DNA from: Candidatus Baltobacteraceae bacterium
GTDB taxonomy: Bacteria; Vulcanimicrobiota; Vulcanimicrobiia; Vulcanimicrobiales; Vulcanimicrobiaceae
Direction: 5' to 3'
DNA: 64,000 nt
NCBI GenBank assembly: GCA_036489885.1
Contig: DASXEW010000001.1
Location: forward strand, 496,001-560,000
Positions 8,561-16,514 of this stretch are shown piece after piece; positions within the stretch are counted from its first letter, which is position 1, and each line of letters begins with the position of its first letter. Position numbers and translations under genes: made by a program. The notes below the pieces were generated by a model. The model was not told where the DNA came from. It did not search any database and worked only from the letters and a program-made list of their open reading frames with translations.

Positions 8561-9795
8561 GCCAGAACCTCGGCCGCTTCAAGCCCGCTTCGCACTGCGG
8601 ATTCCATAGTATCAGGCCAGCCGGTTTCGAGCCACGAACCCGCGAGCGCCAGGTTCGCGAATTGGGTGCGGGAATGCGGGCGCCGCACGCCGGGCTTCGG
8701 CATGTACGTGGCAGTGGGATTGCGCGTCACGGCACTCTGAACGATTTGTGCGGTGCGCAACGCGGGTAACGCGGCGCGGAGCTCTGTCCACGTGCGTTCG
8801 ACCAGCGACACCGTCGTCGCGGTGAGATACTCATTGGCGGCGCTCAAGCTGCAACACAGATAACCGGAATCCTTTTGAAAGACCCACTGCACCGGTGAGT
8901 CGAGCAAGGCAGCAAAATCGAAATCCAGACTGCCGGAATCGGTCCATAAATGGATGTCGAGAATCCCGTGCGGTTCGTAGGCGTCGAGACTCACAATCCC
9001 GGACAGGCGTGCGGCTTGCGCCGGAGGCACGGCGAGGACGACTTTGTCGAAGGCACGCCGTCCATCTGCCAGGATGATGCCGATCTCGGCGCCCCCGAGC
9101 TCGAGCGACGCGACCGGCGTCGAGATATGCACGCGATCCAGACGTTTTGCCGCGGCCTCCGCGATGCGTGCCAACGGGACGGTCAACCAGCCGAAGCGCG
9201 CTGCGCCGGCTTCGCTCAAGAATGCCGTTTGCAACACGAACGCGCCGTCGCGCAAACTCATCTGATCGAGGGGCACGTTGAGTGCAGGGACCAGAAATGG
9301 ATCCCAAAAGGCGCGGATCTCGTCCGGCCCTTGGCCGCTCTGCTCGAGCCAGCGCGCAAACGTCTCGTCAGGTAAGTCCGCAACGTTCTTACGCAAGGCG
9401 AGAAGAGCGCGCGCAATTCCGATTCGCGCTCCAAAACGGAGCGGCGCATAGTGCATGAGGGACCATGCGAGATGGAGCGGTGCCGGCAAATTTGCGGCGC
9501 GCAGCCGGCTGCGCACGTCCTTGCCGATCACGAGCACATCGAAGCGTTCCTGGAGATGGAGATTGTCCACCATCCCGACGCGCTCGACGAACTTGATGAA
9601 TTCGGTGCAGCAGGCTAAGAAAACATGTTGCCCGTTGTCGACTTCGTGACCATCGACGGCAAACGACGTCGCGCGCCCGCCGAGCAGGCGCGTGCGTTCG
9701 AAGAGCTCGACCTCGTGTCCCTGTTCCTTTAGCGCGAGCGCCGCAGAAAGACCGGCGAGCCCGCCGCCGACGATCGCTACACGGGTCGCAGCCAC
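8557..9795 (-). CDS. hpnE: Squalene-associated FAD-dependent desaturase HpnE
   Basis: A 412-residue flavoprotein of the phytoene desaturase / amine oxidase superfamily. HpnE reduces hydroxysqualene to squalene, the last step of the three-enzyme HpnCDE route. The FAD-binding motif GGGLAGLSAA begins at about residue 10 and is followed by the acidic VELFE end of the second strand. A second nucleotide-proximal segment, DNGQHVFLACC, and the C-terminal LAGSWLETGWPDTMESA loop that closes on FAD are both present. It overlaps hpnD by 19 bases and shc by four. Confidence 0.95.
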   Translation of the reverse strand: MAATRVAIVGGGLAGLSAALALKEQGHEVELFERTRLLGGRATSFAVDGHEVDNGQHVFLACCTEFIKFVERVGMVDNLHLQERFDVLVIGKDVRSRLRAANLPAPLHLAWSLMHYAPLRFGARIGIARALLALRKNVADLPDETFARWLEQSGQGPDEIRAFWDPFLVPALNVPLDQMSLRDGAFVLQTAFLSEAGAARFGWLTVPLARIAEAAAKRLDRVHISTPVASLELGGAEIGIILADGRRAFDKVVLAVPPAQAARLSGIVSLDAYEPHGILDIHLWTDSGSLDFDFAALLDSPVQWVFQKDSGYLCCSLSAANEYLTATTVSLVERTWTELRAALPALRTAQIVQSAVTRNPTATYMPKPGVRRPHSRTQFANLALAGSWLETGWPDTMESAVRSGLEAAEVLA

Positions 9796-10640
9796 GACCC
9801 GACCATAACGAGCAGTTTTTCGCTAGGCGTGAGCGAGGTTCTGCCGCGTAACGGGAAGTCGGGATCGCGTTCGATTTTCTCGAGAATTCGTTCGTAGATG
9901 CCCGCCATGGTGTGCACGCACACCGCCGAGCGCCGCGGAATCAGTCGCAAGACGCCGTAGCCGCGCGCGAACAGCTCGCGAGCTCGCGCTGCCTCGAAGG
10001 CGACGAGGCCGCGCCAACGCTCGTCGGCCGTACCGTCGAAGAGCTGCTTTTCGGTAACCCCGAATCGATCCAAGTCTTCCTGCGGAAGATAGATCCGATC
10101 CATCCCGGCGTCTTCGCGGACGTCACGCAAGATGTTCGTCAGCTGAAGCGCGAGTCCGAGCGCATCGGCTAGCTCGAGCGCAATTGGATCTTCGAAGCCG
10201 AAGACGCGCACGCACATGCGTCCCACGACGGATGCGACGAGATGGCAATAGCCTTGTAGCTCGTCCCACGTACGATACCGCTTGCGGAAGAAATCCAGCT
10301 CGACGCCGTCGATCAACTCTTGCAGCTCGCTCTCGGGGATCTGATAGCGTTCGATTACATGCGCGAGGACGTGGGTGATCGGATCGTTCCATTCGCCGCG
10401 CATGCACATGCGAATGCGCTCGCGATGAACTGCGAGACGCTCGGGAAGATCGCCGCGGTTCGGCCCGTCGGCATCGTCGTCGACTTGCCGTGCGAAACAA
10501 TAGAGCGCGTAGATTGCAACGCGCTGCTCGTACGGCAGCGAGATGAACCCCCAATAGAAATTTTTTGCCTCGCGGCGCGCTAGTTCATGGCAATATTTCT
10601 CCGAGCTTCGGAGATCGTAGTCGGTGGCTTCGAGCCGCAC
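9777..10640 (-). CDS. hpnD: Presqualene diphosphate synthase HpnD
   Basis: A 287-residue trans-isoprenyl diphosphate synthase of the squalene/phytoene synthase family. HpnD condenses two farnesyl diphosphates to presqualene diphosphate. The two Asp-rich Mg sites are visible: RQVDDDADG in the first third and NILRDVREDAGMDR near the middle. The neighbouring hpnC encodes a paralogue, so this copy is assigned HpnD by order (C-D-E) and by the fuller Asp-rich motifs. The GTG start shares one base with the hpnC TAG stop (TAGTG), which implies coupled translation. Confidence 0.93.
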   Translation of the reverse strand: MRLEATDYDLRSSEKYCHELARREAKNFYWGFISLPYEQRVAIYALYCFARQVDDDADGPNRGDLPERLAVHRERIRMCMRGEWNDPITHVLAHVIERYQIPESELQELIDGVELDFFRKRYRTWDELQGYCHLVASVVGRMCVRVFGFEDPIALELADALGLALQLTNILRDVREDAGMDRIYLPQEDLDRFGVTEKQLFDGTADERWRGLVAFEAARARELFARGYGVLRLIPRRSAVCVHTMAGIYERILEKIERDPDFPLRGRTSLTPSEKLLVMVGSWLRPV

Positions 10641-11491
10641 TATGCGGTCTCGGGGCGCTCGACGTTTCGAGCCGGCTGGAGAGAGAGCGCTATCGCGCGG
10701 GCAAGTAAACCGAGCTTCACAGACCGTGTAACCGTCGGACGCTCGAATTCGGTGCGGTAGCCGATCCGGGCGATCCCCTCGCAGATCGCGAGCCCTCCCA
10801 GCCGGTAGAGCGCCAATTGGAAGCGGAGCCCCGAGGGGGCCATGCGTTCGAGGGCTCGCCCGGAGCCAAGCAGCTCGCGGGCCCGCTCGACCATGATCCG
10901 TGTCGCCTCGGCTTTGCCGGCGGCACGGACATCGGCTTGGACCAAATACGTGCGTCCGATTGCCGCGTCACGAGCTACGTCTTGCGCGAAATTGGCAAGC
11001 TGCAATCCGACGCAAACATCGTCGGAAAGCGGTACCGTCGTCGCATTGTAGATCCCGAAGACCGCGAGCACCATGCGTCCGACCGGCGCCGCTGAATTGC
11101 GGCAATATCCGAGGACGTCGGTCCAGTTTTCATACGACGAAACTTCTTGGTCTTGAATGTTCGCGGCGATTAGATCGACGAACGGCTCGATCGGCATTTG
11201 ATGTGCTTTGATCGTCTCCGAGAGCGCGATCAGCACCGGGTGGATGGGCGGCTTTCCGGCAAAAAGCGCGTTTAGCTCGTCACGCCACAGCTCTAAACGT
11301 ACGCGCGCCGATTCGCGCGAGGCGCTCTCATCGCCGAGATCGTCCGTGGTGCGGCAATATGCGTAAATACGCGCTAAATCCAGGCGTATCGAAGCTGGGA
11401 GAAGCTTGGAGGCGACGCTGAAATTTTCGTAATGCTGATCGGCGAGCGATAAACAATACGCATCCGCCAAGAGCATGTCTTGTCTATTCAT
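10640..11491 (-). CDS. hpnC: Hydroxysqualene synthase HpnC
   Basis: A 283-residue squalene/phytoene synthase family protein. HpnC converts presqualene diphosphate to hydroxysqualene. It shows CRTTDDLGDE and NFAQDVARD, the two Mg/diphosphate sites, the second one less Asp-rich than in HpnD, as usual for HpnC. It is the first gene of the minus-strand hopanoid operon. The chosen start is ATG at 11491, preceded by a G-rich stretch that may serve as ribosome binding site; GTG at 11500 would add three residues. The start abuts a perfect palindrome (11495-11508) in the divergent control region. Confidence 0.92.
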   Translation of the reverse strand: MNRQDMLLADAYCLSLADQHYENFSVASKLLPASIRLDLARIYAYCRTTDDLGDESASRESARVRLELWRDELNALFAGKPPIHPVLIALSETIKAHQMPIEPFVDLIAANIQDQEVSSYENWTDVLGYCRNSAAPVGRMVLAVFGIYNATTVPLSDDVCVGLQLANFAQDVARDAAIGRTYLVQADVRAAGKAEATRIMVERARELLGSGRALERMAPSGLRFQLALYRLGGLAICEGIARIGYRTEFERPTVTRSVKLGLLARAIALSLQPARNVERPETA

Positions 11492-11570
11492 CTGCCCCAC
11501 GGGTGGGGGAAATTCAACTTGCTCATGGCAAGCCCTAGCAGGTTATCCACCCTAGCGTGGGTATTCCACC
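11492..11570. promoter_or_regulatory. Divergent control region between the two hopanoid operons
   Basis: About 80 bases separate the hpnC start from the ferritin-like gene start. The gap contains the palindrome CCCCAC-GG-GTGGGG (11495-11508), the inverted repeat CCAC-N6-GTGG (11547-11560) and a direct repeat CCCTAGC at 11533 and 11550, 17 bases apart. I cannot pick convincing -10/-35 pairs. The symmetry suggests one regulator acting on both operons. Confidence 0.35.
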
Positions 11571-12452
11571 ATGCCTGCTGCGACAAACTATTTCACGCCA
11601 AGGTTACGGAGGATGATGCAGGGCTTTCTAATCGGGTCAGAGGCGCATAAGCAGCTGTTTTGTCGCACATTCACGGAGAGTCACGAGCCATATGAGCCCG
11701 TAAATTTGCCCTGGCCGGAGCTCGATGAAGAGTCGCTGAGAAAGCTCCGCGCGCTTCCAATTTGGCCGATGGCGCTGCAAGCCGAGACCAATGCGGGAGC
11801 CATGGTCAGCGGATTCGGAGCCACGATCGCCGACCCGACGATTCGCCAAGCGATCGAGCTGCAAGGCTTTGAAGAGACGCGCCACGGCCGTCTGATTGCA
11901 ACGATGGTCGAACGTTACAGTCTCGGCGCGAAGGTTCATCCGCCTCAGCTCGAGCCGACTGAGAGTGCGTTCATCCATTTTGGCTACTGCGAGTGTTTGG
12001 ACTCGTTCCTGGGGTTTGGTGGATACCGTCTGGCGCAGGAGGTCGAGTTCATGCCGCAGTCGCTGATCTCGTTGTTCAGTCGCGTCTTGTGGGAAGAAGC
12101 GCGCCATATCGTGTTCTTCGTCAATTGGATTGCATACGAGCGCGTGCAACGCGGGTACGGCGGTCCATTCATGCAAGCCGTCGCAACTGCCATCGGATAC
12201 ATTCGTGCACTCATCGATCGTATCGTGAGCGGGCGCGATGTGGCGGATGGTGTTACGGAGCCCGTCGAGCTGCCGAACGTTGGTCTCATCGCATTACTAA
12301 ATGCAGGCGTTAACGAGAACGCGCGTCTTATGGCGCAGTTCGATCCGCGCTTGCTCCGGCCGCGCGTGGTCCCGTCCATCGCACAGATGGTCATCAACGC
12401 TGCCAAGACGGGACAAAACCTGCGAGGAGTGTTCGAACCGCGCGCAAGCTGA
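11571..12452 (+). CDS. Ferritin-like (di-iron) protein in the hopanoid locus
   Basis: A 293-residue helical protein. It carries features of a carboxylate-bridged di-iron four-helix bundle: an early Glu in QAETNAGAM, then FEETRHGR (an ExxRH motif), a Glu-rich ECLDSF stretch, and a second ExxRH in WEEARHIVFF. Such proteins include ferritins, rubrerythrins and di-iron oxygenases. The spaced pairs E...ExxRH and E...ExxRH favour an oxygenase-like or ferritin-like site over a structural role. No signal peptide is seen. It is the first gene of the plus-strand operon and its TGA stop overlaps the hpnK reading frame. Substrate and reaction are unknown; modification of a hopanoid or a related lipid is a hypothesis based only on location. 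Confidence 0.75.
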   Translation: MPAATNYFTPRLRRMMQGFLIGSEAHKQLFCRTFTESHEPYEPVNLPWPELDEESLRKLRALPIWPMALQAETNAGAMVSGFGATIADPTIRQAIELQGFEETRHGRLIATMVERYSLGAKVHPPQLEPTESAFIHFGYCECLDSFLGFGGYRLAQEVEFMPQSLISLFSRVLWEEARHIVFFVNWIAYERVQRGYGGPFMQAVATAIGYIRALIDRIVSGRDVADGVTEPVELPNVGLIALLNAGVNENARLMAQFDPRLLRPRVVPSIAQMVINAAKTGQNLRGVFEPRAS

Positions 12453-13261
12453 TCGTAACCGCGGACGATTTCGGCCTTTCAACGTCCGTCAACGATGCGG
12501 TAGAGCGCGCTCATCGCGAAGGGATTCTCACCGCAGCCAGTTTGATGGTGGCTGCTCCCGGGACTCAAGATGCAGTTGCGCGCGCCCGCGCGCTGCCGTC
12601 GCTCGCAGTCGGGCTGCACGTCGTCCTCGTCAATGGCCGTTCGAAGCTGCCGCCCTCACAAGTTCCGGATTTAGTGGATAGCAACGGCGATTTTCCGACC
12701 GATCTCGTCGGCGCGGGCGTGCGCTATTTCTTCCATCCGGGTGCACGCCGTCAGCTTCAGGCGGAGATACGTGCACAATTCGAAGCATTCGCGCAAACGG
12801 GTCTGCCGCTCGATCACGTCAATGCGCAGAACCATATGCACGTCCATCCAACGGTGCTCGCAACGATTCTGCGCGTGGGAGGCGATTATGGAATGCGCGC
12901 GGTCCGCATTCCGCGCGAGCCGTTCTTACCGTCGTGGCGCAGCGCGCATCGCGATTTCGGATTACGTTTCGGAAATTCTGCCTTGCTTGCACCCTGGCTC
13001 GCGCTCATGCAGCTGCAGATCGAGCGCGCGGGCATGCTGCACAACGATGCGGTGCTCGGTTTGAGCGATACCGGAAAGATGACGTCCGAGCGCGTCCAAC
13101 GTCTGCTCGAACAGTTGCCCTCCGGCGTTACCGAGATGTACTTTCATCCCGACGCCGGGAGCGATGAATTGCAGGCGCTTTGCGATCCGGACGTGATTCG
13201 AATGGTGCGTTCCGGCCAAATCGTCTCGATGAATTTCGCGCAGCTCTCAAATGCGGCATAA
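12449..13261 (+). CDS. hpnK: Hopanoid biosynthesis deacetylase-like protein HpnK (non-canonical start)
   Basis: A YdjC/ChbG-like carbohydrate deacetylase. HpnK is reported to deacetylate N-acetylglucosaminyl-bacteriohopanetetrol made by HpnI. The metal-binding motif TADDFGLS lies at the very N-terminus, and HVNAQNHMHVHPTV supplies the His ligands. The frame is open from 12314 but holds no ATG, GTG or TTG before this motif. The only near-cognate start is CTG at 12449, overlapping the ferritin-like TGA (CTGA). The first ATG (12542) would delete the catalytic motif. From CTG the product is about 270 residues, near normal length. Either initiation at CTG by coupling, a frameshift fusion, or a base error in the sequence is required. 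The gene overlaps hpnI by 11 bases. Confidence 0.82.
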   Translation: MIVTADDFGLSTSVNDAVERAHREGILTAASLMVAAPGTQDAVARARALPSLAVGLHVVLVNGRSKLPPSQVPDLVDSNGDFPTDLVGAGVRYFFHPGARRQLQAEIRAQFEAFAQTGLPLDHVNAQNHMHVHPTVLATILRVGGDYGMRAVRIPREPFLPSWRSAHRDFGLRFGNSALLAPWLALMQLQIERAGMLHNDAVLGLSDTGKMTSERVQRLLEQLPSGVTEMYFHPDAGSDELQALCDPDVIRMVRSGQIVSMNFAQLSNAA

Positions 13262-14366
13262 CCTTTTCGGGATCGCTCTCTCGGTCGCGGCGCTCGGCGG
13301 CGTTGGCTATCTGGGCTTCGCGCTTGCGCGCGTGCGCGAGTTCAACCGGCGGGCGCGCGTGGAAGCGAGCACGCTGACACCGGTCTCGATTCTCAAGCCG
13401 TTGCACGGCGAAGAAGAAGACCTCTTCGAAAATCTTCGCAGCTTTTGCGAGCAGAACTATCCCGTATTCGAGGTGATTCTCGGCGTGTGCGAGGTTCGCG
13501 ATCCTGCGTTCGAAATCGCGCAGCGCATCGTTGCACGCTATCCGGATCGCGCCCGTCTTGCGATTGGCGACGGCATGGCCGGCGCCGGCAATCCGAAAGT
13601 CGCGAATCTCTCCGGGATGATCGGTGTCGCGCGGCACAGCCTCATCGTGATGGCCGATGCGGACATGCGTGTCGAGCCGGCGTATCTGCGCCGGATCGTC
13701 GCGCCGTTTGAGTCGGACGATGTGGGGGCAGTGACGTGCCTCTATGCCGGGGCGCCCAGCACGAATCTACAATCGCAGCTCGGCGCGATGTATATCAACG
13801 AGCAGTTCGCGCCGTCGGTCCTCGTTGCCACCGCGCTCGAGCCGCTGCGCTACTGTTTTGGCGCCACGATTGCCGTGCGCCGGAGCATGCTCGATGCGAT
13901 CGGCGGTTTTGCGGCGCTACGCGATCACGTCGCCGACGATCATTTGCTCGGCAAGCTCGTAACGGATCGCGGCCAACGGGTCGTGCTTTCGGACTATGTC
14001 GTCGAGAACGTCATCGACGAACCCGGCTTCCGCAGTTTATGGGCGCGCGAGCTGCGCTGGTCGCGGACGATACGATCGGTTCGGCCGCTCGGCCATGCAT
14101 TTTCGTTTCTGACGTTCGGCCTGCCCTTGGCTGTACTCGCGACGCTCGTAACCGGTGGCCGGTATGGGACGCCGCTCCTACTGGCGCTCGCAGCCGGCTT
14201 GCGTGCTGCCTTGCATTTCGAAGCCAAAGCAGGCTCGCCGATGCTCATTCCGCTGCGCGACGCGATGAGCTTCGCAGTTTGGGCTGCATCGTTTGTGGCG
14301 CGCGACGTCGACTGGCGCGGGCAGCATCTCGAACTCGATGCGGCGGGAGAGATTCTCGAAAGCTAG
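13251..14366 (+). CDS. hpnI: Hopanoid glycosyltransferase HpnI
   Basis: A 371-residue family 2/21 (ceramide glucosyltransferase-like) membrane glycosyltransferase. HpnI transfers N-acetylglucosamine to bacteriohopanetetrol. An N-terminal membrane helix (residues about 5-25) precedes the GT-A catalytic domain with VSILKPLHGEEEDL, the metal-binding VMADADMRVEPAYL, and DHVADDHLLG. The RELRWSRT segment matches the (Q/R)xxRW signature. Two or more C-terminal membrane helices follow (around residues 280-320). It overlaps hpnK upstream and runs four bases into the 3' end of rpiA on the other strand. hpnJ, the usual third partner, is not in the window. Confidence 0.92.
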   Translation: MRHNLFGIALSVAALGGVGYLGFALARVREFNRRARVEASTLTPVSILKPLHGEEEDLFENLRSFCEQNYPVFEVILGVCEVRDPAFEIAQRIVARYPDRARLAIGDGMAGAGNPKVANLSGMIGVARHSLIVMADADMRVEPAYLRRIVAPFESDDVGAVTCLYAGAPSTNLQSQLGAMYINEQFAPSVLVATALEPLRYCFGATIAVRRSMLDAIGGFAALRDHVADDHLLGKLVTDRGQRVVLSDYVVENVIDEPGFRSLWARELRWSRTIRSVRPLGHAFSFLTFGLPLAVLATLVTGGRYGTPLLLALAAGLRAALHFEAKAGSPMLIPLRDAMSFAVWAASFVARDVDWRGQHLELDAAGEILES

Positions 14367-15046
14367 CGGCGCTCGATCTCGCGTACGCCGCCGTTGCCGC
14401 CGACGAGTACGTGCGACGTAAGACCGACGAAAATGCCGCTCGCGACGACGCCGTTTATCGCGCGTAGGCGCTTGTCGAGATCGGCCGGATCGTCGATCGC
14501 GCCGAACGCGCAGTCGAGAATGTAGTTGCCGTTGTCGGTGACGAACGGCTTTCCGTCTCGCATTCGCACGCCGAGCTTCGGACAGATGTTCGCGATCTCG
14601 CGTTCGACATAGCGGAGCGTGAACGGAACGACTTCAACCGGCAACGGAAATTTACCGAGACGCGGTACGAGCTTGCTCTGATCGACGACGACGACAAATT
14701 TTTCTGCCGCAAGCGCCACGGCTTTCTCGCGAAAGAGCGCGCCGCCACCGCCTTTCGTCAGAGCGAAATCGGGAGCGACTTCATCGGCCCCATCGATCGC
14801 AACCGCAATCGGCGGTCCTTCGCACAAGCCGACGACCGGGATGTTCCGCTCGCGACACAACTGCTCGGTCTGCTTGGAGGTCACGACCGCGGAGAGCGAC
14901 CAGCCTTCGGCGAGGAGCTGACCGACCCGCTCGATCGCAAAGAAGGCGGTCGAGCCGGTCCCAAGACCGATGCAGGCCATTTCTTTCCGCACGAACTGGT
15001 CGACTGCGGCATAGCCCGCAACGCGCTTTTCCTCGGCTACGTCCAC
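14363..15046 (-). CDS. rpiA: Ribose-5-phosphate isomerase A
   Basis: A 227-residue RpiA, which interconverts ribose 5-phosphate and ribulose 5-phosphate in the pentose phosphate pathway. Typical motifs are GLGTGSTA (phosphate loop), IDGADEV (catalytic Asp region), LTKGGGGAL-FREK (catalytic Glu/Lys segment) and VDQSKLV. Length is normal. The GTG start shares one base with the TAG stop of the malonyl-CoA decarboxylase gene (TAGTG), so the pair is probably co-translated. There is no obvious metabolic reason for that pairing. Confidence 0.95.
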   Translation of the reverse strand: MDVAEEKRVAGYAAVDQFVRKEMACIGLGTGSTAFFAIERVGQLLAEGWSLSAVVTSKQTEQLCRERNIPVVGLCEGPPIAVAIDGADEVAPDFALTKGGGGALFREKAVALAAEKFVVVVDQSKLVPRLGKFPLPVEVVPFTLRYVEREIANICPKLGVRMRDGKPFVTDNGNYILDCAFGAIDDPADLDKRLRAINGVVASGIFVGLTSHVLVGGNGGVREIERR

Positions 15047-16359
15047 TAGCGAGCCGACTTCAAAAGGTCCCTCACGGACGGTCCGGTCGCGATTTTTCCT
15101 TCCGTCATATAGGCCTCATGGTTGTCATCGATCTGATCGAGGACGTAGAGGTAGTTCACCATCATGCCGGCCGACTCGCGCAGACCCTTCGGCGAGACGT
15201 CGCCGAGCCAGTTGATCCGCTCAAGGCGCGCCCCGTTGCTGAGATGGAAGTGCGCGACCGGATCGCGTGCAAAATTCCCGCCGCGCTTTTCCCGGACAAG
15301 GTAGTGGCTGCACAGCCGCATCAACGGAATACGCAGTGCCTCGGCGACCTCAGGATCCCGTTGCCAGCCGCGCTGGCCGATCGCGGCTGCGATCCCCTCG
15401 GGATCCTCGATGAGACGCCCGCGCAGCCATGTCATGAAGCCTGGAATCGGCGAGAGAGTCGCAAACGTGCGAAGCGAGCGGAATTCCTTCGAGAGCTGAT
15501 CGGCAACGCGTTTGATGAGGGCGTTGCCGAACGAGATCCCCCGCAAGCCCTTCTGACAATTCGAGATCGAGTAGAAGATCGCGACCGACGGATCGCCCTC
15601 GAGCGGTCGTGCCTTGCGGTCAAGGAGTTCGCTGATGTCGCCGCTGAGTTCGTCGGTCAGTGCGACCTCGATGAAGATCAACGGCTCGTCGGGCATGGCC
15701 GGGTGCAAGAACGCGAAGCAGCGCCGATCGCCTTGCAAACGATACTTGAGGTCGAGCCAATTGCGAACTTCGTGAACGGCTTCGTAACGCGCGAGGCGTT
15801 CGAGAAACGCCGCGGGCGCGTCCCATGTGATCTCGCGCAGCTCGAGGAATCCGATGTCGAACCATGCGGTCAGGATCTCGCGCAGATCGTCGTCGATGCG
15901 TGCGAATTTCGGATCGCGATCGAGCATCCTCAAGAGATCGGCGCGCAGATCGACCAAGAACTTCACGCCGCCCGATATGCTGTTGAACTGCGTCAGCAAC
16001 CGGACCCACGGCGCTTGCAGCGCCGCCCGCAGCTCGCTGGTCTTTCTCGGGCGCTTTTCTTCGGAAGAATCCCGCATTGCTGAAACGGCGGCTTCCAGCA
16101 GCGCCTCATCGATGTCAAAGGTCGCAAGCGATTTGAAAAATTGCTCGCGTCCGGCGTCGTCCAGCTCGAGATATTGCTTGCCGAGCGCAGCCGCCCGCGC
16201 CCGCGCCGCGACTTCACCGCCGCGGGCTTCCAAACACGCGCGCATCTGATCCAGCAAACGCTGAGATGTCTTGCGGTTATCGGACTCGGCGCGCGAACGC
16301 AGAATACTGTCGCGGGCTGAAGCCGCGGCATCGCGCCACCCTACGATCGACTTAATCAT
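15046..16359 (-). CDS. Malonyl-CoA decarboxylase
   Basis: A 437-residue malonyl-CoA decarboxylase (MCD family), which turns malonyl-CoA into acetyl-CoA and CO2 without biotin. The helical N-terminal half is followed by the GNAT-like catalytic part. Family-typical segments are SGGVKFLVDLRADLL, CFAFLHPAMPDEPLIFIEVAL, SISNCQKGLRGISFGN, and FATLSPIPGFMTWL, whose Ser/His/Tyr region is catalytic in studied enzymes. The start chosen is the ATG at 16359, directly preceded by GGTAGG. The open frame continues upstream to 16599 but that part is Arg/Ser-rich and lacks family sequence. Known roles include malonate use and control of the malonyl-CoA pool. Confidence 0.92.
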   Translation of the reverse strand: MIKSIVGWRDAAASARDSILRSRAESDNRKTSQRLLDQMRACLEARGGEVAARARAAALGKQYLELDDAGREQFFKSLATFDIDEALLEAAVSAMRDSSEEKRPRKTSELRAALQAPWVRLLTQFNSISGGVKFLVDLRADLLRMLDRDPKFARIDDDLREILTAWFDIGFLELREITWDAPAAFLERLARYEAVHEVRNWLDLKYRLQGDRRCFAFLHPAMPDEPLIFIEVALTDELSGDISELLDRKARPLEGDPSVAIFYSISNCQKGLRGISFGNALIKRVADQLSKEFRSLRTFATLSPIPGFMTWLRGRLIEDPEGIAAAIGQRGWQRDPEVAEALRIPLMRLCSHYLVREKRGGNFARDPVAHFHLSNGARLERINWLGDVSPKGLRESAGMMVNYLYVLDQIDDNHEAYMTEGKIATGPSVRDLLKSAR

Positions 16360-16514
16360 CCTACCCAAGGATACTACGCTGAAGGCAGGTCGGTTGCGAC
16401 GACATTTCGCCGTCGCCCTCGGTAGGGCGGTGCCGGCGACGTTCGCGAAGCCGGGATGGAAAAGTCGAGCGTCCGCCAAGCCAACGTCGGCGGACCGATG
16501 GACGAGGGAGACGC

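Noticed and set aside
5658..8740. Plus-strand frames such as 5658-6500 and 8237-8740 opposite the hopanoid operon
   Set aside because: Antisense shadows of hpnH and shc, which have full family motifs on the minus strand.
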